Assembly: GCF_000420545.1 (NCBI RefSeq)
Contig: NZ_ATVD01000003.1
Span: forward strand, 486,370-550,369
Length of the DNA: 64,000 nucleotides
Source of the DNA: Arenimonas oryziterrae DSM 21050 = YC6267
Lineage (GTDB): Bacteria > Pseudomonadota > Gammaproteobacteria > Xanthomonadales > Xanthomonadaceae
Direction of reading: 5' to 3'
In this document: one piece after another, positions 63,463 to 64,000 of the stretch
Layout of the letters: every line of letters starts with the position of its first letter
Numbering within the stretch: the first letter of the stretch is position 1
Program-made: the position numbers and the translations under genes
The notes under the pieces: model-generated
What the model saw: only the letters and a program-made list of their open reading frames with translations
The model's database searches: none
Told to the model about the DNA's origin: nothing

Positions 63463-64000
63463 TCAGAGCAGGCCGCGCTGCGCCATCGACACCGGCGGGC
63501 CGTCGCCGACGATGAAATGGTCGAGCACGCGCACGTCGACCAGGGCCAGCGATTGTTTGAGCCGGGCGGTGACCGCCCGGTCGGCGGCGCTGGCCTCGGG
63601 ACTGCCGCTGGGGTGGTTGTGGCCGAAGATAACCGCCGCGGCATTGAGCGCCAGGCAACGGCGCGCGACCTCGCGCGGGTGGACCTCAGCGCCGTCGAGC
63701 GTGCCGCGAAAAAGCTCTTCGTAGGCAATGACGCGGTGACGGGTATCGAGGAACAGGCAGGCGAAAACTTCGTACGGCAGCGGCCGCAGCTTGCGTGCCA
63801 GGTAGTCGCCGGCCTGGGTGGGATCGCCGAGGGCATCGCCGCGCTCGAGCCGCTGGCCGAGGTGGCGCGTCCCCAATTCCAGTGCCGAAGCCAGGACGCA
63901 GGCTCGGGCCGGACCCAGGCCCGCACAACGTGCGAGTTCCGCCGCCGGCCGGTCCAGCAGCCCGCGCAGCCCGCCGTGATCGGCCAGCAAGCGGCGCGCC
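63463..64000 (-). CDS. radC: RadC family JAB-domain protein, partial
   Basis: The C-terminal 178 residues of a RadC protein; the start lies beyond the window and the frame is open to base 64000. A helix-hairpin-helix remnant (ELARCAGLGPARACVLASALELG) precedes the JAB/MPN domain with metal motif HNHPSGSPEASAAD. E. coli RadC is no longer regarded as a DNA-repair protein; the role of the family is uncertain. The TTG at 63990 is an in-frame codon, not the start. Confidence 0.93.
   Translation of the reverse strand, partial: ARRLLADHGGLRGLLDRPAAELARCAGLGPARACVLASALELGTRHLGQRLERGDALGDPTQAGDYLARKLRPLPYEVFACLFLDTRHRVIAYEELFRGTLDGAEVHPREVARRCLALNAAAVIFGHNHPSGSPEASAADRAVTARLKQSLALVDVRVLDHFIVGDGPPVSMAQRGLL

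Overview
The window is high-GC bacterial chromosome (rough impression: mid-60s percent GC) with tightly packed genes on both strands. Gene content points to a gammaproteobacterium of the Xanthomonadales/Lysobacterales. It has long-form QueF, NrdB, HrpB, AceK with AceBA, RluE, ArfB, UbiK, ArgS followed by a SPOR protein, biosynthetic SpeA beside SpeE, and a peptide-modification cassette that I know mainly from Xanthomonadales. Dispersed palindromes of the 'TAGGAGCCGGCTTGCCGGCG' and 'GTGGGAGCGGGCC' type, common in these genomes, recur. I see no tRNA, rRNA, CRISPR array, prophage or insertion sequence, and no gene-free stretch above about 275 bases.

Layout. 1-7.4 kb: end of nrdB, queF, a lipoprotein, a secreted DUF1579-like protein, a YkgJ-type cysteine cluster protein, a thioesterase, icd, then a LysR regulator divergent from a small exported protein and a degenerate short-chain dehydrogenase. 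7.5-13.5 kb: complete tripartite RND efflux operon. 13.5-19.5 kb: acyl-CoA dehydrogenase, aceK, and katG on the other strand. 19.7-22.8 kb: fatty acid desaturase plus ferredoxin reductase, divergent from a TetR regulator. 22.8-31.2 kb: secreted methyltransferase, GntR-ABC operon, S9 peptidase, ABC exporter. 31.2-40.5 kb: rluE, methyltransferase, secreted beta-propeller, hrpB/tatD, small exported proteins, arfB, acyltransferase. 40.5-44.7 kb: LysR divergent from aceB-aceA. 44.7-50.1 kb: a cyclic-nucleotide-sensing diguanylate cyclase, then the cyclase / precursor peptide / SagB-like dehydrogenase set. 50.1-64 kb: comM, ubiK, amtB-glnK, LysM protein, second copy of the lipoprotein family, speE/speA, small metabolic genes, SPOR protein, argS, an HD-like protein and the start-less end of radC.

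How genes work together. The glyoxylate bypass is present in full: AceA and AceB form the bypass, Icd competes for isocitrate and carries the phosphorylatable Ser112, and AceK is the kinase/phosphatase for that serine. AmtB and GlnK form an ammonium uptake and sensing pair. SpeA and SpeE serve polyamine synthesis. The desaturase/reductase pair under a TetR regulator is an oxygen-dependent membrane-lipid desaturation module. The least understood system is the ribosomal-peptide cassette at 45.8-50.1 kb, whose product is unknown.
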